48,368 nucleotides of DNA from Deltaproteobacteria bacterium HGW-Deltaproteobacteria-14 (GTDB lineage: Bacteria; Myxococcota_A; UBA9042; PHBI01). Within the stretch, counting starts at the first letter, position 1, and each line of letters opens with the position of its first letter. The position numbers and the translations under genes were made by a program. The stretch spans positions 1-48,368 of the forward strand of contig PHBI01000024.1 in the NCBI GenBank assembly GCA_002841945.1, in the 5' to 3' direction. This document shows, piece after piece, positions 15,705-24,283 of this stretch. The notes below the pieces were generated by a model. It was not told the DNA's origin, searched no databases, and saw only the letters and a program-made list of their open reading frames with translations.

Positions 15705-16603
15705 GGCCGACCCGCCGCGACGGCGCGATCGCCCCGCCGACGCACGCCCGCTGGCAGCGCCTGATCGACGCGCTCCTCGGGGTCTCCGGCCGCGCCACCG
15801 GCCCCCTCGTGGCCGGCGGCGAGCGCCTCTGGCTCGAGGCCGTGTCGCGCCCGGAGATCTCTCGTGCGGCCGCGCGCGTCGCGGATCTGCGACTGCCGCG
15901 CCCGCTGCTCAAGGCGCTGATCACGCGCTACATCAAGCTCTACGACGTCGACATGCGCGACGCCGCCGAGGACATCGGCGCCCACCGCACGTTCAACGAC
16001 TTCTTCATCCGCCGGCTGCGCCCGGGCGCGCGCCCGATCACCCCCGATCCCGAGGTCCTCGCGTCACCCGCCGACGCCCGCCTGAGCCAGCTCGGCGCTA
16101 TCGGCCGCGACGGCACCCTGCCCGAGGTGAAGGGCCGCCGCTACGGCGCCGCCACCCTGCTCGGCGGCTCGGGAGACCCACGACGCTTCGCCGACGGCTA
16201 CTTCGCGGTGCTGTACCTCAGCCCCCGCGACTACCACCGCGTCCACTGCCCCGACGACGCCGTGGTAACGCGGATCGAGCGCCTCGATGGCCGCCACTAC
16301 CCGGTCAACCCCCTCGGCGCGCGGCGCATCCCGGCGCTGCTCGCGAAGAACCTGCGCGTGGTCTTTCACCTCGAGAGCGCGCACTTCGGCCCCCTCGCCC
16401 TCGTCATGGTCGGCGCGACCAACGTCGGCCGCATCACGACCGAGCTGCGCGCCGGCGATCGCGTCGCCCGCGGCGACGAGCTCGGCGTCTTCAGCCTCGG
16501 CTCGACCGTCGTCCTGCTGTCGACGAAGCCCCTCGTCAGCGCCGGCGCCCTCGAGGGCGAGCTCGTCCAGGTCGGCCAGCCCCTGCTGCGCCCCACGCGC
16601 TGA
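15701..16603 (+). CDS. psd: Phosphatidylserine decarboxylase proenzyme
   Basis: 300 aa from GTG 15701. Psd hallmarks: FNDFFIRRLRPGARPI, the Asp in SPADARL, the DYHRVHCP His, and the processing site FSLGSTVVLL. There autocleavage within LGST would leave the pyruvoyl-bearing small chain of about 45 residues. The enzyme makes phosphatidylethanolamine at the inner membrane. Last gene of the operon with mtnP and pfkB, an odd pairing with purine salvage. The 79-bp gap to the convergent gene contains only a weak CGCGCC/GGCGCG hairpin. Confidence 0.92.
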   Translation: MRPTRRDGAIAPPTHARWQRLIDALLGVSGRATGPLVAGGERLWLEAVSRPEISRAAARVADLRLPRPLLKALITRYIKLYDVDMRDAAEDIGAHRTFNDFFIRRLRPGARPITPDPEVLASPADARLSQLGAIGRDGTLPEVKGRRYGAATLLGGSGDPRRFADGYFAVLYLSPRDYHRVHCPDDAVVTRIERLDGRHYPVNPLGARRIPALLAKNLRVVFHLESAHFGPLALVMVGATNVGRITTELRAGDRVARGDELGVFSLGSTVVLLSTKPLVSAGALEGELVQVGQPLLRPTR

Positions 16604-16682
16604 TCATCGCTGCATCGCACATCGCCCAATAGCGAGCGGAACAGCGCGCCTCAGCGGCGCGATCGTGCAGTAGCACAGACGC

Positions 16683-17288
16683 TCAGGGGGTCGGCCCCGG
16701 CTCCGCGTCGACCGCCGGGGGCGGCTCGATGTCATCGAGGATCAGCAGGCCGGCCTGGCGCAGGAACACGCCGTCCTTCGAGACGATGTCGAAGCGCCCC
16801 TCGACGGTGACCTCCGCCCCCTCCTCGAAGTCGGCGATCGGGCTGCGCATCGTGCCATAGACGAGGAGCTCACGCCGCGAGGCGCGGTCACGGTCGACGA
16901 GGTACGCCTGGGGCGGCGGATCGCACAGCCGAGGCGGCAGCGGCGGCGCGACGACGACGTCCCCGTCCGTGGGCGCGGCGTCGACGTCGACCGGCGGCGC
17001 TGGCGGCGCCGGGCACTTCACGAGCTTCGTCACGATCCCGCGGACCTTCATGGTCTTGCCGAGGAACTCGTCGCGGTTGCGCATCATCCCCTCGACGGTG
17101 AGGACGCCGTCGGGGTGGAACTTCGCGTACGGCTTCACGGTGAGGCTCGGCGCGGACGGCAGCGACACGGTCACGTCGCTCCGCGTCGACGCGGGCGGGA
17201 GCGGGATCTCCTGCTTGCAGCCGGCGCCGACGCCGACGGCGACGAGGAGCGCGAAGGCGGTGATGCGGAGGGGGCTCGTCTTTCCCAT
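16683..17288 (-). CDS. Small lipoprotein with OB-fold-like region
   Basis: 201 aa from ATG 17288; the upstream open frame is Pro/Arg-rich and lacks signal character. MGKTSPLRITAFALLVAVGVGAGC is a lipoprotein signal peptide. The mature part has alternating beta-strand-like segments (GKTMKVRGIVTKLVKCP, AYLVDRDRASRRELLVYG, GAEVTVEGRFDIVS) resembling the OB-fold of CcmE/YgiW-type proteins, interrupted by a Pro/Asp insert. The C-terminus is Pro/Asp-rich. Function unknown. Confidence 0.7.
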   Translation of the reverse strand: MGKTSPLRITAFALLVAVGVGAGCKQEIPLPPASTRSDVTVSLPSAPSLTVKPYAKFHPDGVLTVEGMMRNRDEFLGKTMKVRGIVTKLVKCPAPPAPPVDVDAAPTDGDVVVAPPLPPRLCDPPPQAYLVDRDRASRRELLVYGTMRSPIADFEEGAEVTVEGRFDIVSKDGVFLRQAGLLILDDIEPPPAVDAEPGPTP

Positions 17289-17423
17289 GTCGGGGCGCCT
17301 CGCTGTGAGGGACTCTAGGAGACCGCGTGGAAATGGCTGCGAAGCGTCATCTTCGTGCGGTCGACTTCGCCGCGCGGCGGCGGGTGGAGGCGGCGGAGCC
17401 GCCGGATCACTCATTCTAGCAGC

Positions 17424-17457
17424 GCGGGGAGAAGCACGCGTGCGGGCTTCTCCCCGC
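17424..17457 (-). terminator. Strong stem-loop after the 17464-18684 lipoprotein gene
   Basis: GCGGGGAGAAGC (17424-17435) pairs perfectly with GCTTCTCCCCGC (17446-17457), with a 10-nt loop, 7 bp after the stop codon on the minus strand. No T-tract, so it may act as a mRNA end stabiliser or GC-type terminator. Confidence 0.6.
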
Positions 17458-17463
17458 AGGCCG

Positions 17464-18684
17464 CTAGTGCTGGCGCCAGTACGGCAGGCGGCCGGGCCAG
17501 GACACGATCGTCAGCGCGTTCGGGAACACATACACGGGGACCGAGCCCACAGAGACCACCTCCGCCCCGACGCGCCCGGCGCCGGCGATGCGGTTCCAGC
17601 CCGGCGCGATGTCGAGCGCCGCGAACCGCCCCAATATGTTCGTGGACTCCCGATCGATCAAGGGCACCGTGTCGTCCTCGAGGTTGTTGAAGAACACGGT
17701 CTTCACGGCGGGAGCCGCGAGCCCGATCGTGACCTCGCTGATCGGCCAGCTGTCGCGGTCCGTCCCGCGGCAGTCGCGGACGCGACCGCCGATGACCCCG
17801 TGCCCGTCGGTCACCCCGGCGGAGAGCCCGACGGTGTTGGGCGTCAGCAGCCACTGCCCGTCCGACACGATGGTCGCGTCGTACTGGACGCGGCCGTCGT
17901 CGTCGACTTGGTCCTCGTAGAGGATCACGTTGAAGACCCAGGTGTCGTGCCAGCGGGTCTGGTTCGACTGCGCGGTGGTCCGGATGATGAGCGGGACGCC
18001 GAGCGGGACGTCGGCGATCTCGTAGAGGCCGAACTGCTCGGTGCAGGCGAACTCGACCGAGCTCTTCTCCGTGCACTGGTAGCCGATCGGGCAGTCCTCG
18101 TGGCCCTCGCACGCCGCCGGCAGGCTGCTCGGCGTCGGCGGGAGCGCGCTGGTCGAGCTCCCGATCACCGTCCCGACCGTGTCTCCGGTCACAAAGCAGT
18201 CGCGCTGCGCCGTCGGGTCGCTGATCCCCTCGCACGGGGTGGCGTCGAAGTCGTCCGCGAGCATGACCTCGACCAACATGTTCTCGGTCTTGCGCCCGTC
18301 GCCGAAGCGCGCGACCGCGCCATAGAGCGTCGCCGTCGTCGTCTGCGTCACCGGAGCGTCGCTCTGGTCGATGCAGCTCAGATCCGGCGCGTCGGTGGTC
18401 GGCACGTTGTCATGGGGATCGGTCCGGAACGCCATCGCCCCCGCCGGCGGATCCGCGACGCACACCCCCGAGCGGCAGTGTGAGCCCGAGCAGTCCCCGT
18501 CGCCGACGCAGGCGTTCGGCGCCGGCGCCGTCCCGCCGGTGTCCTCGCTGGCGGTGTCGCCGCCGCTGGTGTCCGTGCCCACCGTGTCGCTCTGAATACC
18601 GCGCGGACTGTCGCCGCAGGCGGCGGAGAACGCAGCGAGCGTCGGGATCATCAGCACGGCTGCCGTCGTGCGCAGTCGCATCAT
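17464..18684 (-). CDS. Lipoprotein with Asp/Thr-rich stalk and Cys pairs
   Basis: 406 aa. Four start codons lie close together (18690-18679); ATG 18684 has the best spacing (8 bp) from GGAGG. The signal peptide ends with FSAACGDS. A short DTVGTDTSGGDTASEDTGG stalk precedes a Cys module (ACVGDGDCSGSHCRSGVC), then ~270 residues of beta-rich sequence with scattered Cys pairs (CEGHEDCPIGYQC). The region around GLYEIADVPLGVPLIIRTT resembles a carboxypeptidase-regulatory-like (CarboxypepD_reg) fold. A surface protein of unknown function, followed by a perfect hairpin. Confidence 0.75.
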   Translation of the reverse strand: MMRLRTTAAVLMIPTLAAFSAACGDSPRGIQSDTVGTDTSGGDTASEDTGGTAPAPNACVGDGDCSGSHCRSGVCVADPPAGAMAFRTDPHDNVPTTDAPDLSCIDQSDAPVTQTTTATLYGAVARFGDGRKTENMLVEVMLADDFDATPCEGISDPTAQRDCFVTGDTVGTVIGSSTSALPPTPSSLPAACEGHEDCPIGYQCTEKSSVEFACTEQFGLYEIADVPLGVPLIIRTTAQSNQTRWHDTWVFNVILYEDQVDDDGRVQYDATIVSDGQWLLTPNTVGLSAGVTDGHGVIGGRVRDCRGTDRDSWPISEVTIGLAAPAVKTVFFNNLEDDTVPLIDRESTNILGRFAALDIAPGWNRIAGAGRVGAEVVSVGSVPVYVFPNALTIVSWPGRLPYWRQH

Positions 18685-18771
18685 CACCATGGCCTCCGAA
18701 GGGTCGGCGCCGGGCTCGGCGGGGCCGCACCGGCGGTTTAGCGAAGTGACGTTCCTACCACCGCGTGCCGC

Positions 18772-19251
18772 TCATGTCTCATCGGATCGACGCCGCGCCA
18801 AGGTGCGCGCGCGCCACAGCGCGAGCAGCTCGGCGATCTCGGGGTCCGCCCCCGGGGCGAGCCGCGCGGCTTCGACGCGCGCCTGCGCGAGCAGCCCCGG
18901 GTCGGGCGGCGCCGGTGGCCGCGCGTGCGCCTGCCGCTCGCGGGGCGCGGCGGTGAAGCTCGCGGCCACCCAGCACGACAGCGACGTCGCCCGCCGGCGC
19001 TTCATCGCCGTCGCCATCACGTTGAACGCCGCCAGCACGTCCACCGAGCGCGCCACCAGGTCGTTGCGCGCCGCCTCGTTGCGCGCGGCGACGCGAAGCA
19101 CCCCGCCCGGGTCGAGCCCCACCATCGCCGTCTCCGCCGCGAGGGTCGGCCCCACCAGTCGCTCCCAGCTCCCGAGGTCGCGCGAGACGCTCCGGGGCAG
19201 GAGCGCCGCCGCACGCTCGAGGCCTCGCCAGCGTCTGTTCGGTCCGTCCAT
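18772..19251 (-). CDS. DUF721 (DciA-like) protein
   Basis: 159 aa from ATG 19251. The N-terminal ~90 residues match the DUF721 pattern: a helix (RGLERAAALLPRSVSRDLGSWERLVGPTLAAETAMV) followed by GVLRVAARNEAARNDLVARSVDVLAAFN, the KH-like fold of DciA. DciA is a replicative-helicase operator in bacteria lacking DnaC/DnaI, so a role in DnaB loading is possible. The C-terminal half is Arg/Ala-rich and variable. The family call rests on pattern only. Confidence 0.6.
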   Translation of the reverse strand: MDGPNRRWRGLERAAALLPRSVSRDLGSWERLVGPTLAAETAMVGLDPGGVLRVAARNEAARNDLVARSVDVLAAFNVMATAMKRRRATSLSCWVAASFTAAPRERQAHARPPAPPDPGLLAQARVEAARLAPGADPEIAELLALWRARTLARRRSDET

Positions 19252-19360
19252 GGGCACTCCTCGCTCCCTCGCCGCGCCGCTCGCCTCATCATAGCCGGCT
19301 TCACTCCAGCGCGGCGCGTCTTCGCCGCCTTCACGTCGTTTCGAGGGGACAATTGCGTTC

Positions 19361-19389
19361 TTGACGCCGACCCTGCCCCAGGCTAGCTT
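19361..19389 (+). promoter_or_regulatory. Candidate promoter upstream of tRNA-Val/rpmI
   Basis: TTGACG (19361-19366) and TAGCTT (19384-19389) with 17-bp spacing, a good GC-rich sigma-70 form. A short CCGAGG/CCTCGG hairpin follows at 19403-19417. The 268-bp gap 19252-19520 holds this, the next site, and nothing else that I can see. Confidence 0.5.
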
Positions 19390-19461
19390 CCGCGCCCCGT
19401 CACCGAGGTCACCTCGGCGGCGGAACCCGACGTCGCAGCTGTCGCAGGCCGACAATTTGGC

Positions 19462-19491
19462 TTGACACCCATCGGCAACTACGACTTACTT
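19462..19491 (+). promoter_or_regulatory. Second candidate promoter, close to tRNA-Val
   Basis: A perfect TTGACA at 19462-19467 is followed after 18 bp by TTACTT (19486-19491), 29 bp before the tRNA 5' end. The -35 box is ideal, the -10 box weak. Confidence 0.4.
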
Positions 19492-19520
19492 CCCGGCGCC
19501 CGACAGCGGGTGACCCTTGC

Positions 19521-19595
19521 AGGCACGTAGCTCAGTGGGAGAGCACTACCTTGACGCGGTAGGGGTCCGCGGTTCAATCCCGCGCGTGCCTACCA
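19521..19595 (+). tRNA. tRNA-Val(GAC)
   Basis: Full cloverleaf. Acceptor AGGCACG/CGTGCCT, D-arm GCTC...GAGC, anticodon arm CTACC-TTGACGC-GGTAG (anticodon GAC), T-arm CGCGG-TTCAATC-CCGCG, discriminator A, and encoded CCA at 19593-19595. It decodes GUC. Confidence 0.95.
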
Positions 19596-19627
19596 GCTCC
19601 GCCTTCGGGCGGAGCTCCCGAATCCAG

Positions 19628-19664
19628 ACGGCTCCCGTCCTCCCCACCGGACGGGAGCCGTTTT
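19628..19664 (+). terminator. Intrinsic terminator or attenuator between tRNA-Val and rpmI
   Basis: A 13-bp stem (19628-19640 with 19649-19661) with an 8-nt loop, followed by a T-run (19661-19664). A second hairpin, GCTCCGCC-TTCG-GGCGGAGC, directly follows the tRNA at 19596-19615. The terminator ends only 33 bp before the rpmI start with no promoter between. It must therefore either be leaky or act as a regulated attenuator for the ribosomal-protein operon. Confidence 0.8.
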
Positions 19665-19697
19665 AAGTGGCTCTGGCCCGGCGGCTGGAGGAGTTCG

Positions 19698-19895
19698 ATG
19701 CCGAAGATCAAGACACACCGTGGCGCGGCGAAGCGGTTCCGTTTCACCGCCGGCGGCAAAATCAAGCTCAACAAGATGGGCCGGCGCCACATCCTGACGA
19801 AGAAGACGCGTAAGCGTAAGCGTCAGCTGCGAGCCGGTGGCTACGTCTCCGATGCCGACGCGCCGAAGGTGCGTCGGCTCATGCCGTACGCCTGA
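19698..19895 (+). CDS. rpmI: 50S ribosomal protein L35
   Basis: 65 aa, standard L35 length. [20 protein letters not shown] and the Arg/Lys-rich [15 protein letters not shown] stretch are diagnostic. A strong GGAGGAG precedes the ATG. Upstream is a terminator-like hairpin and tRNA-Val rather than infC, which usually precedes rpmI. Followed by rplT after 60 bp. Confidence 0.97.
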   Translation: MPKIKTHRGAAKRFRFTAGGKIKLNKMGRRHILTKKTRKRKRQLRAGGYVSDADAPKVRRLMPYA

Positions 19896-19955
19896 TCTTC
19901 AGCGTCTGTTGGACCTCACTGGCCTGTTCGGCCCCCTAACGCAGAGGACGACGAC

Positions 19956-20309
19956 ATGTCTCGCGTCAAGCGCGGCTTCAAGGCACGCCGCCGCCGCAAT
20001 AAGATCCTGAAGGCCGCCAAGGGCTACCGCGGCGGCCGCAGTAAGCTCTTCCGGACCGCCAAGAACCAGGTGTTCCGCAGCTGGGCGTACGCGTACCGCG
20101 ACCGCAAGCAGAAGAAGCGCCTGTTCCGTCGCCTCTGGATCGCCCGGGTGAACGCCGCCGCGCGCGCTCTGGGGACGAAGTACAGCGATCTCATTGCGCA
20201 GCTGACCAAGGCCGGGGTCGCCCTCGACCGTAAGGTTCTGGCCGACATCGCGGTCTACGATCCGAGCGGCTTCGAGCGGATCGTGGCCTTCGCCCAGAAG
20301 GCCGCGTAA
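19956..20309 (+). CDS. rplT: 50S ribosomal protein L20
   Basis: 117 aa with the very basic N-terminal helix ([33 protein letters not shown]) rich in Arg/Lys and the globular C-terminal domain that binds 23S rRNA. L20 is an early assembly protein and in several bacteria represses its own operon by binding the leader mRNA. Only 2 bp separate its stop from ihfA. pheS and pheT, which normally lie here, are missing. Confidence 0.97.
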   Translation: MSRVKRGFKARRRRNKILKAAKGYRGGRSKLFRTAKNQVFRSWAYAYRDRKQKKRLFRRLWIARVNAAARALGTKYSDLIAQLTKAGVALDRKVLADIAVYDPSGFERIVAFAQKAA

Positions 20310-20311
20310 CG

Positions 20312-20590
20312 ATGACCAAGGCGGATCTCGTCGAAGCGGTCTACACGAAGCTCGACGGCTTCTCCAAGAAGGAGTCCGCCGAGCTCGTAGAGAGCGTGTT
20401 CGAGATGATGAAGGAGACGCTTGGTCGCGGCGACAAGATCAAGATCTCCGGGTTCGGCAACTTCGTCGTGCGGGACAAGAAGGCCCGTATCGGCCGCAAC
20501 CCTCAGACGGGCGAGGAGATCACGATCTCAGCCCGTCGCGTGTTAACCTTCAAGCCCTCCCAGGTCTTGAAGAACGTACTGAACGTGTGA
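20312..20590 (+). CDS. ihfA: Integration host factor alpha subunit (HU/IHF family)
   Basis: 92 aa. MTKADLVEAVYTKLDGFSKKE, the beta-arm region GFGNFVVRDKKARIGRNPQTGEEI and the end VLTFKPSQVLKNVLNV fit IHF-alpha better than HU, the GRNPQTGE segment being typical. It bends DNA and, with IhfB, assists sigma-54 promoters and recombination, which is interesting given the sigma-54 promoter at 31028. Directly coupled to rplT. Confidence 0.9.
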   Translation: MTKADLVEAVYTKLDGFSKKESAELVESVFEMMKETLGRGDKIKISGFGNFVVRDKKARIGRNPQTGEEITISARRVLTFKPSQVLKNVLNV

Positions 20591-20635
20591 AGTCTCCACA
20601 CTTCGTGTGAAGCTTCTCACCTCCGATCCACCGGG

Positions 20636-20712
<77 letters not shown>

Positions 20713-20722
20713 GGATCGGATT

Positions 20723-20757
20723 GGCGAGGGGGAGGCGCACCCCGCCTCCCCCTCGCC
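20723..20757 (+). terminator. Terminator after tRNA-Pro(GGG)
   Basis: A perfect 15-bp GC-rich stem (GGCGAGGGGGAGGCG with its complement) and a 5-nt loop, followed by CTTTG. It ends the tRNA-Val/rpmI/rplT/ihfA/tRNA-Pro unit. The following 189 bp up to the helicase start show no gene. Confidence 0.75.
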
Positions 20758-20946
20758 CTTTGACTGGGAACACTCGTTCCCCACCGTGGCCAGGTCCGCG
20801 GTGCTCCTCGAGCGGCGAGCGCGCCGATCGAACCTCGCCCTCAGGTGGCGGGGCTAGCGAGCGCGTCGCACGTGGTACCGAGCACGACGGTTCACCGCAC
20901 GCAAACGCTTGCGGCGAAGGCGTCGGTTTGATAACGGGATCCATGT

Positions 20947-23900
20947 ATGGTGCTTGCGGTCGACATCGAGTCGCTCCGCACCCGTAAGCTGCGAAAGCAG
21001 GTTGGTCAGAAGACCTTCACGCGAGGATGCCAATACTTCGCGAGCGGACGAGTCTCAGAGGCTCGTCGAGACGGTGACGATGTCGCAGGCATCGTGACTG
21101 GTAGCGGTCGAGAGGATTACTCGGTCCGTATCCAGCTCTCGTCGAAAGACGGAACCATCTCGCGCTCCGAGTGTTCCTGTCCCTACAAGCACGGCATCTG
21201 CAAGCACAGGGTGGCGATGGCGCTAGCGGCGCACGCTGACCCGACGCTTCGTCAGGCCGAGAGCGCGGGATGGGGACGGATCCTCGACGAGGCTGAAGAG
21301 GTCGCGGCCGAGTATGCGGGTGTCGAGGAAGCGGAAGACAGGTTGGTGGTCAGGCTCGACCTCCCGCTGAACCCGGACGACGTCCTCACGGCGCGGCTGC
21401 TGCGCACGCGGTTCACCAAGCGTGGGCGGGGCCAGGAGCGTGTCCTCAGCGCTCCGGTGCTGCGCGAGGCGCTGACCAAGGACTCCGACACGCTGGGCCT
21501 CAAGCGCATCGACGAGGTCGTCGCCGCGCGGGTCGCAGGCCTGATGGAGGAGGACGACGAGGACGACACGCGCCTCATCGCCACCGACGGGAACCTCGAC
21601 CTGTTCCTGCGCACGCTCTCGCGCGTGCAGGAGGTCTACCTCGGCGACACCGATCGGAAGCTGCAGATCCGCCTCGAGCCGGTGCGGCCGCGGGTGCGCG
21701 TCGACTCGCTCAAGAACCAGGGGCTGTCGCTCAAGATCCAGATCATCATCAACGGCAAGCGCCGGACGCTGGACAAGCGCGCTCGCGTCGCCGGCGAGCC
21801 GATCGCCTACTGGCTGTTCGACGGCGAGAACACGCTCCTGCCGATGGCCGGGAGCCCGGGGATCGGCACGATCGTCTTCGGGCTCAGCCGCAAGCAGGCC
21901 CGGATGCCGCTGCGCGAGGTGCCGACCTTCCTCGAGCGCGGCCTGCGCCGCATGCGCGACATCATCCGGGTCGAGGCCGATCCGGGCGTCCTGCCCGACG
22001 TGCACTCCCCCGAGCCGCTGCTGATCCTCGGCGAGGACGGCGAGAACCTGAAGGTCCAGCTGTCGTTCCGCTACGGCGACCCGGTCGAGCTCCAGGTCAT
22101 GAGCGAGTCCGCGCCGGAGGTGCTGCGCGCCCCCGACGGGCACGAGCCGCTGTTCGTCATGCGCGACCTCGAGCACGAGCGCCGCGCCCTCGACGCCGCG
22201 CGCGACGCCGGGCTGCCGGTAACGGACTCGCCTGGGACGTTCCTGCTCGACACGCCGTCGGCGCTAGCGTTCCTCGAGGACCACCTCGACGGGCTCGAGG
22301 GCGACTGGATGATCCTCGGCCGCGAGCGGCTGCAGCGCTTCCGCACCAAGCACCTGACGCCCCACCTCGAAGGGACGATCCGCAGCGGGATCGACCACTT
22401 CGACGTCAACCTCGAGCTCGTCGTCGGGCGCTCCCACTACGGGCTCGACGCGCTGCTGCAGCTCTACCAGAGCAAGCGGCGCTACCTCGCGACCGACGAC
22501 GGGACGCTGGCGCTGCTCCCCGACGAGTGGGTGTCCCACCACCTGCAGATCGCCATGGAGCTGCCGCAGATCCTGGTGTCGGGCGGCATCGGCCGGGTGC
22601 CGCGCTACCACGCGCCGGTGCTCGACGCGCTCATCGGTGACGCGCCGATCCAGGCCGACGACGACTGGAAGCGGCTCTCCGAGCGCCTCCGGAACTTCGC
22701 CGGGCTGACCGACACGCCGCTGCCGGAGGGCCTGCGCGCCGAGCTGCGCGGGTACCAGAAGCACGGCTACGACTGGCTCAACTTCCTCGGCGAGTCCGGC
22801 TTCCACGGGATCCTGGCCGACGACATGGGCCTCGGCAAGACGGTACAGGCGCTCACCTGGCTCGCGCTCGAGTACGAGAGCGGCCGCGCCGAGCACCCGA
22901 CGCTGGTCGTCTGTCCGACCTCGGTCGCGACCAACTGGATCAACGAGTCCAACCGCTTCACGCCCAACCTGACGACGTTGAAGCTGACCGGCCCCAACCG
23001 GGACAAGCTCTACACGCAGGTCAAAGACACCAACATCGTCGTCACGACGTACGCGCTGCTGCGAATGGATCTCGCGCGGCTCCAGCGCCGCAACTGGCAC
23101 TGCGTCATCCTCGACGAGGCCCAGAACATCAAGAACCCCGAGAGCCAGACGGCGCTGGCCGCCAAGAAGCTCAAGGCGCGCCACCGCCTGGCGCTCACGG
23201 GTACGCCGCTCGAGAACTCGCTCATCGAGCTGTGGTCGGTGTTCGACTTCCTGATGGAGGGCTTCCTCGACGAGAAGAAGAACTTCAAGTCGCGCTACGT
23301 CCGCTCGGGCGCCGAGACCCCCGAGGACATCGAGGGTCTCCGTATCAAGGTCGCGCCGTTCATGCTGCGCCGCCTCAAGGACGATGTCGCGACCGAGCTG
23401 CCCCCGAAGACCGAGCAGCTCATCAAAGTTCCGCTCATGCCGGAGCAGCAGAAGCTCTACGACCAGGTGCGCGCTCTCGCAAAGGCGAAGGTCTACGCCA
23501 CGATCCAGGATCGCGGCATGCAGGGCAGCACCGTGACCATCCTGGATGCGCTGCTGAAGCTGCGGCAGGTGGCCTGCCACCCGGACCTGGTCAAGCTCGA
23601 GATCGCCGCGGACGTCCACGAGTCCGGCAAGCACGAGATCATCCACGACCTCGTCGAGGAGCTCGTCGCCGAGGGTCACCGCGCCCTGGTCTTCAGCCAG
23701 TTCACCTCGCACCTCAAGATCCTGAGGGAGTGGTTGGACACCGAGGGCATCGGCTATTACTACCTCGACGGCCGCACCCGGAACCGCCAGGACCTCGTGG
23801 ACAGCTTCAACGACCCCGACGGGCCGCCGCTGTTCCTCATCAGCCTGAAGGCGGGCGGCACCGGCCTCAACCTGACGAGCGCCGACTACGTCATCCACAT

Positions 23901-24132
23901 GGATCCGTGGTGGAACCCGGCGGTCGAGGCCCAGGCGACGGACCGCGCGCACCGCATCGGGCAGACGCGGCCGGTGGTGGTCTACAAGGTCGTCGCCGAG
24001 AACACCGTCGAGGAGAAGATCATCGAGCTTCAGGACAAGAAGCGCGAGCTCTTCGAGTCCGTGGTCGAGGCCGACGGCATCGGCGGCGGCGCCCTGACCA
24101 TCGACGACATCCGCTCCATCTTCGACGACTGA
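20947..24132 (+). CDS. SWIM zinc-finger SNF2-family DNA translocase
   Basis: 1061 aa. Residues 76-87 (CSCPYKHGICKH) form a SWIM zinc finger (CxC...CxH). A long family-specific middle region follows. The C-terminal ~450 residues are a SNF2 ATPase: motif I DDMGLGKT (~625), motif II DEAQ (~723), motif III LALTGTPLENSL, motif V KAGGTGLNLTSADYVIHMDPWWNP and motif VI QATDRAHRIGQ. The architecture matches bacterial Rad54/HepA-like helicases of unknown target, probably acting on nucleoprotein complexes. Two ATGs lie at 20943 and 20947; only the second is in frame. It is convergent with the selenoprotein gene, and the gap has several short hairpins. Confidence 0.93.
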   Translation: MVLAVDIESLRTRKLRKQVGQKTFTRGCQYFASGRVSEARRDGDDVAGIVTGSGREDYSVRIQLSSKDGTISRSECSCPYKHGICKHRVAMALAAHADPTLRQAESAGWGRILDEAEEVAAEYAGVEEAEDRLVVRLDLPLNPDDVLTARLLRTRFTKRGRGQERVLSAPVLREALTKDSDTLGLKRIDEVVAARVAGLMEEDDEDDTRLIATDGNLDLFLRTLSRVQEVYLGDTDRKLQIRLEPVRPRVRVDSLKNQGLSLKIQIIINGKRRTLDKRARVAGEPIAYWLFDGENTLLPMAGSPGIGTIVFGLSRKQARMPLREVPTFLERGLRRMRDIIRVEADPGVLPDVHSPEPLLILGEDGENLKVQLSFRYGDPVELQVMSESAPEVLRAPDGHEPLFVMRDLEHERRALDAARDAGLPVTDSPGTFLLDTPSALAFLEDHLDGLEGDWMILGRERLQRFRTKHLTPHLEGTIRSGIDHFDVNLELVVGRSHYGLDALLQLYQSKRRYLATDDGTLALLPDEWVSHHLQIAMELPQILVSGGIGRVPRYHAPVLDALIGDAPIQADDDWKRLSERLRNFAGLTDTPLPEGLRAELRGYQKHGYDWLNFLGESGFHGILADDMGLGKTVQALTWLALEYESGRAEHPTLVVCPTSVATNWINESNRFTPNLTTLKLTGPNRDKLYTQVKDTNIVVTTYALLRMDLARLQRRNWHCVILDEAQNIKNPESQTALAAKKLKARHRLALTGTPLENSLIELWSVFDFLMEGFLDEKKNFKSRYVRSGAETPEDIEGLRIKVAPFMLRRLKDDVATELPPKTEQLIKVPLMPEQQKLYDQVRALAKAKVYATIQDRGMQGSTVTILDALLKLRQVACHPDLVKLEIAADVHESGKHEIIHDLVEELVAEGHRALVFSQFTSHLKILREWLDTEGIGYYYLDGRTRNRQDLVDSFNDPDGPPLFLISLKAGGTGLNLTSADYVIHMDPWWNPAVEAQATDRAHRIGQTRPVVVYKVVAENTVEEKIIELQDKKRELFESVVEADGIGGGALTIDDIRSIFDD

Positions 24133-24258
24133 GCCCGCGCCGGAGAGGCGCGGGGCCAGCCCCGTTCGCGCTGTCCCAGCCGGGGCTCGCGTCCGCGTAC
24201 GGGCAGCGGAGGTGGCGGCCGGACGCTCACCGTCCGGGCTCGTCTCGGCGGGTGGCGG

Positions 24259-24278
24259 GGCCCGGAGTCGTCCGGGCC
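24259..24278 (-). terminator. Hairpin directly after the selenoprotein stop codon
   Basis: GGCCCGGA and TCCGGGCC (8 bp) around a GTCG loop, 5 bp past the TAG at 24284 on the minus strand. A second hairpin, CCGGACG-CTCAC-CGTCCGG, lies at 24219-24237. No T-run. The 151-bp gap between the two convergent genes holds little else. Confidence 0.45.
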
Positions 24279-24283
24279 GCGCC

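Noticed and set aside
22264..23952. A minus-strand open frame of 562 codons inside the SNF2 gene
   Set aside because: Antisense to conserved helicase motifs; no similarity of its own.
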